Positions 36,672 to 45,065 of a stretch of DNA of 64,000 nt are shown piece by piece. Position 1 is the stretch's first letter. Each line of letters opens with the position of its first letter. A program made the translations under genes and the position numbers. This stretch comes from Peribacillus cavernae (lineage in GTDB: Bacteria > Bacillota > Bacilli > Bacillales > DSM-1321): NCBI RefSeq assembly GCF_003989135.1, contig NZ_RYZZ01000010.1, positions 62,001-126,000 on the forward strand, written 5' to 3'. The notes under the pieces were generated by a model that was not told the DNA's origin, did no database searches, and was given only the letters and a program-made list of their open reading frames with translations.

Positions 36672-36779
36672 AGTGTAAAGCAGAGTTGAAAAATTTCAGG
36701 AATTTGACATGAAAGTCTAATCTTTCCTCCTGCTTTTGAATATATTATGTTATCAAACAATGAAGGGGGGATGAATGGA

Positions 36780-37313
36780 ATGGCGAAAGAAGAAAGAAAA
36801 GAAGAACGAGAAAAGAGAGCTGATGAAATGAAGAAAAAACGCGAACAGAAGGAAGAAGAAAAGAAAGAAAAGCGTGAACAGAAGGAAGAAGAAAGAAAAG
36901 AAAGACACAAACAGAAAGAAGAAGAAAAGAAAGACAAGGAAGAAGAGAAAGAAGAAAAAGAAGAAAAGAAGGAAAAGCGTGAACAGAAGGAAGAAGAAAG
37001 AAAAGAAAGACGCAAGCAGAAAGAAGAAGAAAAGAAAGACAAGGAAGAAGAGAAAGAAGAAGAGAAAGAAGAAAAAGAAGAAAAAGAAGAAAAGAAGGAA
37101 AAGCGTGAACAGAAGGAAGAAGAAAGAAAAGAAAGACGCAAACAGAAAGAGAAGGAAGAAAAGAAAGAAGAGAAAGAAGAAGAACAGGAAGAAGAAGAAC
37201 AGGAAGAAGAAGAAGAAAAAGAGAAAAAAGGGAAACGTAAAAAGACTGAAGAAGAAAAAAAGGAAAAGCGCGAAAAAAGAGCAGGAGTAAAGCACAGTCA
37301 GAAAAAAGCATAA
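36780..37313 (+). CDS. Extremely charged Lys/Glu/Arg repeat protein
   Basis: 177 residues made almost only of Glu, Lys, Arg and Gln. Longer repeats such as REQKEEERKERRKQKEEEKK recur at intervals of 35 and 42 residues (bases 36871, 36976, 37102), both multiples of seven. Predicted as a long single alpha helix with i to i+4 salt bridges. ATG 36780 has AAGGGGGG 9 bases upstream; ATG 36771 and 36747 are alternatives. The minus-strand frames across it are shadows of the purine-only composition. No family assigned; some such proteins are sporulation-related. Confidence 0.6.
   Translation: MAKEERKEEREKRADEMKKKREQKEEEKKEKREQKEEERKERHKQKEEEKKDKEEEKEEKEEKKEKREQKEEERKERRKQKEEEKKDKEEEKEEEKEEKEEKEEKKEKREQKEEERKERRKQKEKEEKKEEKEEEQEEEEQEEEEEKEKKGKRKKTEEEKKEKREKRAGVKHSQKKA
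36785..37287 (+). repeat. About 500-base near-homopurine tract with internal repeats
   Basis: The sense strand is almost entirely A and G, interrupted by few pyrimidines (the GCGTGAACAG and GACGCAA units). Internal direct repeats of 105 and 126 bases. The length is prone to slippage and capable of triplex or unusual structures. Confidence 0.8.
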
Positions 37314-37356
37314 CATAAAAAGAAGAAGAAAATGAGCAATAAAGTGAATATAAAAA

Positions 37357-37395
37357 TGAAAGGCTGTTGTTACTACTAAAACAACAGCCTTTTGT
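37357..37395 (+). terminator. Terminator after the charged repeat protein
   Basis: AAAGGCTGTTGTT / AACAACAGCCTTT stem followed by TTGTTG. Confidence 0.8.
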
Positions 37396-37466
37396 TGTAC
37401 TATAAAACAGGTTCGAATCGGCTATAACAATCAAATCAACCAATGATGATCTTTGCGTAAAATATA

Positions 37467-37503
37467 AAAGTCACCCTGTTTCGGCCTTCTACAGGATGAC
37501 TTT
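37467..37503 (-). terminator. Candidate terminator of the cysC-sat transcript
   Basis: AAAGTCATCCTGT / ACAGGGTGACTTT hairpin read on the minus strand, followed by TATATTTT. It lies about 115 bases past the sat stop. The rest of the 300-base gap around it shows no gene. Confidence 0.6.
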
Positions 37504-37616
37504 GTAAAGTGAAACTTCCCAGTGGGGGTTTTCTTCATCACTACCTTAGACTTCGTGGTTTTTTCTAAGCCTTGAAGTGGGTCAAAATGTCCGTTAATGT
37601 GCGATAAATGATTCCT

Positions 37617-38750
37617 TTAGCTTTTCGTTCCTTTAATTAAGATTTCGACTACTTCAGGGCGGCTGAATTCTGGTGGAGGGGTTTGTCCGTTTCGCAGCAT
37701 CTCCCTTACTTTTGTACCAGATAAGATGAGATGGTCTTCCTTGTCGTGTGGACAAGTTTTTGTCGAAGCCATATTCCCACATTTTTTACAATAGAAGCTG
37801 TGTTCAAAAAATAACGGTGTGATTCCCAGTTCCTCGACTGAAAAATGACGAAATATTTTTTGTGCGTCGTAGGTTCCATAATAGCTCCCGACACCAGCGT
37901 GGTCCCGTCCGATGATAAAATGCGTACATCCAAAATTTTTCCGGACAATGGCATGGAAAATGGCTTCTTTTGGGCCAGCATACCTCATTGCCGCCGAGAA
38001 AACTGCCAATAACACACGCTCACTTGGATAATACTGATCCAACAAAACCTGATAGCTTTCCATTCTTACCTTTGCCGGAATATCATCAGCTTTCGTTTCG
38101 CCCACTAACGGGTTTAAGAACAAGCCGTCTACAATTTCCAATGCCGACTTTTGGATATATTCATGTGCACGATGAACGGGGTTGCGGGTTTGGAAGCCCA
38201 CAACGGTTTTCCAACCGTTGTTTTGAAATTCTTTTCTCGTTTCGGTCGGATCTAAATAAAACGCTTCCGAATGGTGTTTATGAGGCCGCTTAACAAGTAT
38301 GACCGGTCCTGCTAAATATACAACGGGTCTCTCGAATAGTTTTTTAACTCCGGGATGGACTAAATCGGTTGTTTGATAAACTTGCTGTGCTTCAACCTGT
38401 TTATCTGGTTTATACTTTTCCTCAAGATCAAGAATGCCATAAACAATCCCGTCAAATGTAAGTTTTATTTTTTTGCCTACTTCAAGAGAATTTGCCTTTT
38501 CTTCACTTACGGGAAGGGTAACCGGAATGCTCCAAATAAGACCGTTCGAAAGTCTCATATTAGCTAGAATAGAATCATAGTCCTTTTTGCCAAGAAAACC
38601 AGTTAAAGGACTGTAGGCACCATTTGCGATTAACTCCAGGTCTGACAGGGACATATTATCCAGTTCTACCTCGTGGGAGATAAACGAATAATCATAGTCC
38701 AAATTTATTCTGTTGACTAAAATTCCTCCATGTGGTTGATTGGTAAACAA
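37617..38750 (-). CDS. sat: Sulfate adenylyltransferase (ATP sulfurylase)
   Basis: Makes adenosine 5'-phosphosulfate (APS) from sulfate and ATP. 377 residues, normal for the bacterial single-chain form, with [11 protein letters not shown] (HxxH, ATP binding), [12 protein letters not shown] and the C-terminal Cys motif [17 protein letters not shown] 38750 gives the conserved N-terminus (PHGGILVNR) and has AAAGGAG 10 bases upstream. It lies 68 bases after cysC on the same strand. No APS/PAPS reductase (cysH) or sulfite reductase is adjacent, so its product may feed sulfation rather than assimilation here. Confidence 0.93.
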   Translation of the reverse strand: MFTNQPHGGILVNRINLDYDYSFISHEVELDNMSLSDLELIANGAYSPLTGFLGKKDYDSILANMRLSNGLIWSIPVTLPVSEEKANSLEVGKKIKLTFDGIVYGILDLEEKYKPDKQVEAQQVYQTTDLVHPGVKKLFERPVVYLAGPVILVKRPHKHHSEAFYLDPTETRKEFQNNGWKTVVGFQTRNPVHRAHEYIQKSALEIVDGLFLNPLVGETKADDIPAKVRMESYQVLLDQYYPSERVLLAVFSAAMRYAGPKEAIFHAIVRKNFGCTHFIIGRDHAGVGSYYGTYDAQKIFRHFSVEELGITPLFFEHSFYCKKCGNMASTKTCPHDKEDHLILSGTKVREMLRNGQTPPPEFSRPEVVEILIKGTKS

Positions 38751-38818
38751 AAATATTCGCTCCTTTATGCTGCTTATTTAAATCATAGCCATTGAAAAAG
38801 CTGTGCTGTTTGCCACCC

Positions 38819-39421
38819 TTATAGCCTTCCTTTAATGAATATAAATAGTTGTTCCAGCGTTTCATCTAAGGATTGGGTAGATGTGTCAAGTACCAGTTCA
38901 GGGGAGAGGGGCTCTTCATAGGGCTGGGAAACCCCTGTAAAATCTTTTATTTCTCCGGCTCGCGCTTTTTTATATAATCCTTTAGGATCGCGGATTTCGC
39001 ATTCATCTAAAGAGCATTTCACATATACTTCGATAAACTCGCTGGCTTCGAAAAGGTCTCTTGCGGCTTTTCTGTCTATTTCAAAAGGGGAAATGGCTGC
39101 TGCGAGGACAATGACACCTGCATCCACAAATAATTTTCCTACTTCGGCTATACGCCTTATATTTTCCTGACGATCCTCCAAACTGAAACCCAGATTTTTA
39201 TTAATACCGTGGCGCAGGTTATCACCATCAAGTAAATACGTCCGGATTCCCTGAGCGTGCAGCACTTTTTCCAGCGCATTGGCAAGCGTTGATTTTCCAG
39301 ATCCCGATAATCCTGTAAACCAAATCATCATACTTTTATGTTGATTGAGTTTTTGTTTGTCATCCTTAGAAACAGTGTTTTTATGCCAGATAATATGATC
39401 GATAGGGTCGATTCCACTCAT
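38819..39421 (-). CDS. cysC: Adenylylsulfate kinase (APS kinase)
   Basis: Phosphorylates APS to PAPS, the universal sulfate donor. 200 residues; Walker A GLSGSGKST, DGDNLRHGINKNLGFS substrate loop, AAISPFEIDR and the GLYKKARAGEIKDFTG segment are all present. Start ATG 39421 after AAAGGGGGTG; an earlier in-frame start at 39466 would include the RBS. Followed by sat, so one transcript makes APS and PAPS. The 173 bases upstream show no gene. Confidence 0.94.
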   Translation of the reverse strand: MSGIDPIDHIIWHKNTVSKDDKQKLNQHKSMMIWFTGLSGSGKSTLANALEKVLHAQGIRTYLLDGDNLRHGINKNLGFSLEDRQENIRRIAEVGKLFVDAGVIVLAAAISPFEIDRKAARDLFEASEFIEVYVKCSLDECEIRDPKGLYKKARAGEIKDFTGVSQPYEEPLSPELVLDTSTQSLDETLEQLFIFIKGRL

Positions 39422-39594
39422 TCTTACACCCCCTTTTAAGTACACATTAGGCAGTAGCCATAGCAAATTTATTGAAATATGAACGGAAACTATTTGAAAA
39501 CTATATCTATTATTTATGCTTGTTCGCTAATGTTTGTTACGAATTTCCACTTTTATACCATTCTAATGAAAAGAACGGAAAGGTTACTGCTCTT

Positions 39595-40563
39595 TCAGTT
39601 CAATTTTCCGTTGATAATCCTTTTAAGACGGTGATGAAATGTATGCTGGAGCAGCACCTTTTTTCTCCCGTTAGCGGCTATCGACTGCCGTTCCTCTTCA
39701 TTTGAGAGATAATAATCTAACTTTCCAATCAATTCTTCATTTGTTTGAAACGACACAATTTCCATGTGTTCCTGAAAATGTAAGGGGAGGTCATCCATAT
39801 ATTGAATAAGCTGAAAGGACTTGCAACTTGCGATATCAAAGGTACGATTGTTTATACTTCGATTGATAATGCCTGCACTGTTTTGATTCGTTTTTTCATC
39901 ATAAGGCCGATGAGTATTAAGAACAATTTTTGCACTGCGATAGAAATGAGCGGCTGCACTTGGATGAACCCAGCGATTCAGTAAGCTTACGTTTGTATCT
40001 GTTGCCTTAGCGAAGAATTGTTTTCTCCACATGTTTCCGACCACTTGAATTTGGTAGGGGGTTTCCTTTAACAACAGTAAAAGTAAACGGATCCGGTCGG
40101 GATAGGGATAGCCAACCAGACATATGTCATGCACTTTACCTTTTTTATCTCCAGGTGTGAACACCCCGGGGTCAGTACCCAGTGGCAGATGATAAACATT
40201 TTTGTATTGTAAGCTTTTATAATAGTCCACAGCACCGCTATCGATGGAAAAAACAATATCAAAAAAAGGAAGGATTTTAATCGATCGATCGGTGTAATAA
40301 GGATCTTCGGTTAGCCAGAGAACTGAGCGAAAACGTTGATCTTTTATCCAATTCAATGTATCTATAGGCAGAAGATCTCCTAACAGGGTAAAAACGATAT
40401 CAGGCTTAAACTGGTTACATATCAATTGGAAGCCTGAGAAGTCCTGTAATTGTGTAAAGAATTCAACCCTGACACCGAAGAATTTTTTAAGTTCTGTTAG
40501 AATACATGAATCAAAAAACTGGTAAACTCTTGCGTAACCCGAAGAAATATACAAAATGTTCAT
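39595..40563 (-). CDS. CgeB-like glycosyltransferase
   Basis: 322 residues resembling CgeB and related spore-surface glycosyltransferases: N-terminal NILYISSGYAR, then WLTEDPYYTD, HLPLGTDPGVF, ICLVGYPYPDR, and C-terminal domain AAAHFYRSAKIVLNTHRPYD with RTFDIASCKSFQL, a GT-B layout. In B. subtilis the cge genes shape the outermost spore layer under sigma-K and GerE. RBS GGAGGTAAG. It lies between a coat-like gene and cysC, which ties PAPS synthesis to spore-surface glycan formation. Confidence 0.8.
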   Translation of the reverse strand: MNILYISSGYARVYQFFDSCILTELKKFFGVRVEFFTQLQDFSGFQLICNQFKPDIVFTLLGDLLPIDTLNWIKDQRFRSVLWLTEDPYYTDRSIKILPFFDIVFSIDSGAVDYYKSLQYKNVYHLPLGTDPGVFTPGDKKGKVHDICLVGYPYPDRIRLLLLLLKETPYQIQVVGNMWRKQFFAKATDTNVSLLNRWVHPSAAAHFYRSAKIVLNTHRPYDEKTNQNSAGIINRSINNRTFDIASCKSFQLIQYMDDLPLHFQEHMEIVSFQTNEELIGKLDYYLSNEEERQSIAANGRKKVLLQHTFHHRLKRIINGKLN

Positions 40564-40626
40564 CTGCTTACCTCCACGACAGTCATTTCTGTATAGAAAA
40601 GAGGTTGCAACTCGTGATACGGTCTT

Positions 40627-40992
40627 TTAGATAAAATCATTTGGGAGAATGGTGATGCCGGCAATGGAATGGCCACCAGCAATAAATGATCCGGTTGCTG
40701 ATACATATGGTGTCGTACTGTTCATATCGTCTTCATACGAAAATTCGAAACAACCAGTTTCAGAATCGAATCCCACCAGGGTAAATACCGTGGGATTACC
40801 TGTACCATCCAGGGATAAGGGCGAAGAGGTGCCTTTATTGACAATAAATAATCTTTTTAGCTGACCGCTTTCAGCTTTTTGGTTTGCCAGTTGGGTTAAT
40901 GCTTCACAAACACAGCCTTTACATTTTGGTATGGCTGATTTTTTTTTTTTGCGGCTGGAAGAACCGTCATCAAATTCTGATACGTTACTCAT
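40627..40992 (-). CDS. CotY/CotZ-like spore surface protein (tentative)
   Basis: 121 residues: polar Ser/Lys start, Cys-rich KCKGCVCEALTQLANQ (about 23-38), then a beta-rich domain (FIVNKGTSSPLSLDG, PTVFTLVGFDSETGCFEFSYED). The layout, an N-terminal CxxC helix followed by a beta sandwich beginning with a short IF/FI strand, recalls CotY, CotZ and ExsY exosporium proteins, but identity is low. ATG 40992 follows AAAGGAGGA; earlier starts would include the RBS. First gene of a probable four-gene unit with cgeB-like, cysC and sat. Confidence 0.5.
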   Translation of the reverse strand: MSNVSEFDDGSSSRKKKKSAIPKCKGCVCEALTQLANQKAESGQLKRLFIVNKGTSSPLSLDGTGNPTVFTLVGFDSETGCFEFSYEDDMNSTTPYVSATGSFIAGGHSIAGITILPNDFI

Positions 40993-41224
40993 ATATGTTG
41001 TCCTCCTTTTAGAAATAAGACTCATGTACTTACACTGAAATCCATCTATTTACACTATATTAAAATGAAGTCCTTTCGACTTGGGTTTTTAACCAAATCT
41101 GAAAAAACGGGCCTTACACTAATGAATGGTTGAATGTAGATTTTCTATAAAAATGGATGAACGAATAGGGTTTTGTCCAATCAATATCTCTTACCAAGCG
41201 CATATTATAGACTAATAACCTCCT

Positions 41225-41462
41225 ACGCTGAACAAGGCGCTTCCGCTTTTCTTAAGGGATATGAAAGTATAACCTTTTCAATATGAACGAGTGTCTAGCT
41301 CCAGCGCCTAGCCCCTCGAGGTCATAAGCCAATCATCTGATGGGGAGAAAATCACTCCCCATACAGATGCTCGTCTTATGCTTGTCGGACTTGCGCAGGA
41401 TGCGCTGACGTCGACGTTCGCCACAGGACGTGGCGGATCTTAGTCGACGTTCCTTTTTAGTT
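41225..41462. repeat. Dispersed structured repeat, copy 3
   Basis: Reverse complement of the 3997 element, with blocks CCTAGCCCCTCGAGGTCATAA, CTTATGCTTGTCGGACTTGC, GGATGCGCTGACGTCGACG and GGACGTGGCGGATCTTAGTC. The central hairpin here is CATCTGATGGGGAG..CTCCCCATACAGATG, unrelated to that of copy 1, so the frame is conserved while the inner hairpin differs. The left end carries a second partial copy of the CAAGGCGCTTCCGCTTTTCTTA edge. It fills most of the 510-base gap upstream of the TauE-like gene. Confidence 0.8.
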
Positions 41463-41503
41463 AGATGTTATGAAAATAAAACACAGTTCGAGGTGTATGC
41501 AGA

Positions 41504-42265
41504 ATGAGTATTGAAATTATCCTGATGGGATTGCTCGTTGGAGGCTTAGTTGGAATGACGGGGGTTGGCGGGGCTTCCTTACTTACTCCGATTTTAGTTT
41601 TTTGGGGAATAAATCCTGCGATAGCCATTGGCACGGACTTTGCCTACAATACGATTACTAAATTATTCGGGGCTGTCCAGCACATACGGCAAAAAACGGT
41701 TAATTTTCAGCTTGTTAAACATTTAGCTATCGGAAGTCTGCCAGCGGCCATCATCGCAAATATCGTTTTTTATTCTCTCTTGTCCAACCATTATAATGAA
41801 AAGTTTATCGTTCTTTTGCTTGGCTATGTGCTAATTATTGTGTCAATAATTAGCCTCATTCAACTTATTTTCGTTCCAAACCCTGTTAATCAGTGGAAAG
41901 CAAAAACTTTAAGGGAGAAACGTTTTATCACGATCCTTGCGGGGGTGGTGATCGGAGCCATCGTTGGGGTAACTTCAGTCGGTTCGGGAAGTCTCTTTGC
42001 TCTGTTTATCCTTTACTTTTATAATGTGAAATCTTCTGAGTTAGTCGGTACAGACATCACCCATGCCTTTTTGCTTGTATTAGTTTCTGGTCTTTTGATG
42101 GCGAGGTTGGGGAACATCGACTATGTCCTGGTAGGCAATCTTGTATGTGGATCGATTCCGGGAGCCATAATCGGCAGTAAATTAACGAAGAAGATCCCGC
42201 ATTTTGCAATGAGGATCTTAATTGTTGCCATCATTTTATGCAGTGGAATTGCTCTGGTTTCTTAA
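41504..42265 (+). CDS. TauE/SafE family anion exporter
   Basis: 253 residues, about eight membrane helices in two inverted halves, each opening with the family motif (GLVGMTGVGGASLLTP and GAIVGVTSVGSGSLFALF). Relatives export sulfite, sulfoacetate or other organosulfur anions. It is divergent from the coat/cgeB/cysC/sat unit, which makes a sulfur-related substrate likely, though not proven. An RBS (CGAGGTG) precedes ATG 41504. Confidence 0.82.
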   Translation: MSIEIILMGLLVGGLVGMTGVGGASLLTPILVFWGINPAIAIGTDFAYNTITKLFGAVQHIRQKTVNFQLVKHLAIGSLPAAIIANIVFYSLLSNHYNEKFIVLLLGYVLIIVSIISLIQLIFVPNPVNQWKAKTLREKRFITILAGVVIGAIVGVTSVGSGSLFALFILYFYNVKSSELVGTDITHAFLLVLVSGLLMARLGNIDYVLVGNLVCGSIPGAIIGSKLTKKIPHFAMRILIVAIILCSGIALVS

Positions 42266-42269
42266 AATG

Positions 42270-42452
42270 GAATGGAATGAAATAAGAATGAACATGATAA
42301 AAGGAATGCATGTCCATAATGGAAAACCTTTTTATATAAATGAGGGATTGGGCCAAACAGGAGTAAATATTCGGATTGGAAGCCGTCCTGAAATTACTTT
42401 GCACCATTTGTCGGTATCATCCGCCAATCAGGAATCTTTACCTGCAATGTAG
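42270..42452 (+). pseudogene. C-terminal remnant of a metallophosphoesterase
   Basis: The open frame just after the TauE-like gene encodes GKPFYINEGLGQTGVNIRIG followed by SRPEITLHHL. This is the characteristic C-terminal strand set of YkuE-type calcineurin-like phosphoesterases (usually Y-V-N/S-RGLG-x6-R-x3-RPEITLI-L). All metal-binding motifs that should precede it are missing, so this is a leftover 3' end. Confidence 0.65.
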
Positions 42453-42500
42453 GACTGTTAACGATGTTGTTAACAATCCTTTTTACTTCCACGTTCCTTT

Positions 42501-43058
42501 TTATGTCCGGTACAGTTTAGATAGCTTCTCCTTTGAAATAAATAAATAGCTTGGGGCAGGATGTTTGAGAATGTTTTTATTGGAAGCTTCTGTTGAAGAT
42601 AGGAATATAATCGGAAAAAAAGTGACCCATTTAAACCTTTTATAAACAGGATTCGAAATTTCCACAACCTCAAACCCCAGACGGTCACATACTTTGTTTA
42701 AAACCGTGATGCCAATAATTCCTTTAATATCATTAAAGTTTTTATGGTTCCGAATATACTCTTCAATTCCCGGTAACGATCTTTGAACATTTCGATAAAT
42801 GATCTTTGCTTTTTTTACTTCACTTTTAATAAGTTTTAGTTCGTTTAATAAACGTATATTATGCAAATGAATTTTTACGCAAGTATCATTTTTTTTAATT
42901 TGAGTACCATCCGAAAGTGTAACATCTACTCCTTTATAGCGAGTAAGACGTACCCTGAAAATATTTTTGAATTCTTTCTCAGGAAGATAATTGAGCCGGG
43001 TACACATAAAATATAAAGGATCCAATGTATTCCATACTGATAAAAGATATCCTTTCAT
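42501..43058 (-). CDS. YkoP-like protein
   Basis: 185 residues resembling B. subtilis YkoP: LLSVWNTLDPLYFMCTRLNY at the start, FRVRLTRYKGVDVTLSDGTQI, KNDTCVKIHLHNIRLLNEL, then a C-terminal part with RFKWVTFFPIIFLSS. The YkoP domain also occurs fused to polysaccharide deacetylases; its role is unknown. ATG 43058 follows AAAGGAAG; the TTG at 43115 is less likely. A YkoS remnant lies 2.4 kb away, so relatives of the B. subtilis yko cluster may once have been together here. Confidence 0.65.
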   Translation of the reverse strand: MKGYLLSVWNTLDPLYFMCTRLNYLPEKEFKNIFRVRLTRYKGVDVTLSDGTQIKKNDTCVKIHLHNIRLLNELKLIKSEVKKAKIIYRNVQRSLPGIEEYIRNHKNFNDIKGIIGITVLNKVCDRLGFEVVEISNPVYKRFKWVTFFPIIFLSSTEASNKNILKHPAPSYLFISKEKLSKLYRT

Positions 43059-43221
43059 ATTCTGACTTCCTTTTTCCTCATTTTCATGTAAAACTGTTTC
43101 TTTAGGCTGCTCCAACGAATTTTATTCTAACCCCTGATTATATTCTTATGCTGGTGATTGTTACCTTTTAAGCGGGTCAAATAAAGTTAATTTCTTCATC
43201 TTTACTGGTTTTAACTTAATT

Positions 43222-43803
43222 ATGGATCAAAATAGAAAACGATCATTCAGGTTTATACATGTTGAATATACTTACATGCCACCCAAGAGTAAGACACTTA
43301 CGTCTGAAAATAAGAACAGCGAAGATTCATATGATGTATGGGGTAACGTTGTCTCAAAAAAGGAAGCAGCCAAACTAAAAGAACAACATAAAGAGAGCGT
43401 CCTTGCTGCTGAAAATGGCGCCGTGAAAATCGATGAATCTCTTCTACAATTAGGCAGGAAAACGTTTTACAAGGAGAACTTTGGAAATGAAGTTTTTCTT
43501 ACTGATATTCTGGGTGTAATAGAGGGACCCTTGACGGCGACGGGGATGACAAAAGCGATTATAGCTTTGAAAGGGAAAGGCACTACAAATTTGAAAGTGG
43601 AGCTCGCAGACTCTGCTATTATCGGAGGCAGGACCTTTAAAAAAGGGGAAGTAATAGATACCGGTATCGACGTTGCAAAGGGGAGTTATACTCCACTGGG
43701 GATGCCTGTTTCTGTGTCGGCTGGCAGGATTAGAGTAGGAATCAGTTGTGCCGCCTGCCATGCAACAGTTGATACGCAAAGCAAAACTGAAAAAATCCAA
43801 TGA
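43222..43803 (+). pseudogene. N-terminal part of a cytochrome c-type protein, truncated after the first haem motif
   Basis: 193-codon frame with GRKTFYKENFGNEVFLTDIL, then GVIEGPLTATGMTKAI, PLGMPVSVSAGRIRVGISCAACH. The CxxCH haem-binding motif sits only 15 residues before the stop, whereas relatives continue for several hundred residues after it. No signal peptide or good RBS is seen at the given start. The matching C-terminal part (GGYKTPSLIGLFWSAPYLHDGG) lies 6 kb downstream in another broken copy. I judge it non-functional. Confidence 0.6.
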
Positions 43804-43939
43804 GTATTCCAAATGTTTACCATTGATTATTATTTCGGTCTATCAGTCCTTTTTGTGAATCTTTTTTAATGTATGTGACTTCTTTCTAAGCCATGAGAAA
43901 GTATCTTCAAATTTCGGGGATAGGTAGGCAAACGTCTAG

Positions 43940-43966
43940 ACCTAGGAACTTGAGGAACATAAGATA
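43940..43966 (+). promoter_or_regulatory. Sigma-K-type promoter for the 101-residue gene
   Basis: AC at 43940, 16-base spacer, CATAAGATA at 43958-43966: exact match to AC-N16-CATA-N3-TA, 38 bases before the start codon. Confidence 0.65.
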
Positions 43967-44004
43967 AAACTGAATATACTCAATATAAGAAAGGGAGTTA
44001 AAAG

Positions 44005-44310
44005 ATGCCTCTTTATCATAATCACCTGTCTTATTATCAACCTCAATATTCCAGCCAGTTTCCGCAATACCCTGAGTCTGAGATTTGGGCAGATCAACAA
44101 ATCAAACAACCTTTATATCCTCATTTGAAATCACAAGCGTTAAATATTATTGCCCCTTTTGTAAAATATGGATTAGAAGAAGCAAAAGAAACTTCTTACG
44201 TCCATGCATTACAGGAAGTTGCTGCAATGACCTATTTAGTTGGTAAGGGTATGGATCCACAGACCGCTTATTTAACGGTCGAATCTTGGGAAATTAATGA
44301 AATGTTTTAA
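44005..44310 (+). CDS. Probable spore coat-associated protein, 101 residues
   Basis: The Tyr/Gln/Pro/His-rich N-terminus (MPLYHNHLSYYQPQYSSQFP) looks like a coat protein; the C-terminal 60 residues are a helical domain (IIAPFVKYGLEEAKETSYVH, AAMTYLVGKGMDPQTAYLTV). Good RBS (AAGGGAG) and an exact sigma-K-type promoter. I do not recognise a named family. It sits inside the decay zone between fragments of a cytochrome c gene, so it may have been inserted there; it is itself intact. Confidence 0.6.
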   Translation: MPLYHNHLSYYQPQYSSQFPQYPESEIWADQQIKQPLYPHLKSQALNIIAPFVKYGLEEAKETSYVHALQEVAAMTYLVGKGMDPQTAYLTVESWEINEMF

Positions 44311-44393
44311 AAATGGTCAGCTTTAAAGCTGTCTATTTTACTCTATAACCTTTTAGAAATTATCTGGATACCTGAAAAACTTCAATTTTCAAA

Positions 44394-44462
44394 AAAAAGA
44401 TGCTGCTCCCTATTTCCCTTTTTAGTGAGATAGGGCTATTTTTTTGATATTTTAGCAGGTGT
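44394..44462 (+). pseudogene. 3'-tail remnant of the cytochrome c gene (duplicate)
   Basis: 69 bases nearly identical to 50051-50120 (one clear mismatch in the core). It encodes the same end KDAAPYFPF-stop plus downstream sequence. It is the 3' scar of the cytochrome gene whose 5' part is at 43222. Confidence 0.6.
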
Positions 44463-44559
44463 TGCCCTCATGAAAACTTACGCCTGGACAGACTCCATAC
44501 CTAAAGTGCGTACCGATCTGCCAAGGAGTTCCTTGGCAACTGCGATACTCCGTTAAATC

Positions 44560-44724
44560 GTACAACTTATATAGCGTTTTACCTTCAGGCTTTCGTTTAT
44601 TTTCGCAAGAAGCAATCAAACAGGCTGCTACTGAAATTGCACAAGATCAAACAGCTGTTAGTCAAGTACAAGTTGGAACGATTCTTGCGCTGCTCATTTG
44701 TGTGAGTACGAAGCCCAAAATCTA
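44560..44724 (+). pseudogene. Unidentified coding remnant
   Basis: An open stretch without start: LYSVLPSGFRLFSQEAIKQA, then TEIAQDQTAVSQVQVGTILA and a stop near 44724. Composition is protein-like, but there is no start or RBS, and stops lie upstream. Source family not recognised. Confidence 0.35.
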
Positions 44725-44758
44725 ATATAACTTCTTAACTTATTGTGAGACATTTTAT

Positions 44759-45064
44759 TTATGATAATAATTTGCGAAATAAATTATTAACCAATTTTGG
44801 AGAAACCGTTTCAAAAAAGGATATTCTGGTCCAACAATTTTTGAAGAATCAATGGAAACTAATTTACATTCATGGAAAGGGACTTGGGTGGAGGTTCAGC
44901 AAGGTGATCAAAAAGTGACGGGCAGGATTGATAGCTCTGAAAAAGGGCATGTAAATCTGTCCTTCTTCAAAAATAAGCATGAAGTTCCAATTAAAGAGGT
45001 TACGTATATCAATAATCTACGCTGGTTCCAATTCATGACGAATAATTGGAAACGAAGAAAATGA
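44759..45064 (+). pseudogene. Truncated duplicate of the 253-residue coat-like gene
   Basis: The bases align with the 3' part of the gene at 50412-51173 (both share NFGETVSKKDILVQQF-like sequence, HSWKxTWxE, KIDSSExG and the ending NWKRRK / IWKRRN). A frameshift near 44850 separates the first segment from the 70-codon open frame at 44852. The 5' two thirds are missing. Confidence 0.7.
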
Positions 45065-45065
45065 T

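Noticed and set aside
36656-37443. Long minus-strand reading frames rich in Ser, Phe and Leu
   Set aside because: They are the complement of the homopurine charged-helix gene; no RBS, and the plus-strand frame has a good one.
37440-37620. SAM (S-box) riboswitch near sat
   Set aside because: Only a simple hairpin is present, located downstream of the sat stop and not in its leader; no conserved S-box core seen.
37617-39421. Ordinary assimilatory sulfate reduction operon
   Set aside because: No cysH, sulfate permease, sulfite reductase or sirohaem genes adjoin sat/cysC, and the neighbours are spore-surface-like.
4001-41462. Dispersed repeats as insertion sequences
   Set aside because: No transposase frame, no clear target-site duplication visible, and length below 250 bases.
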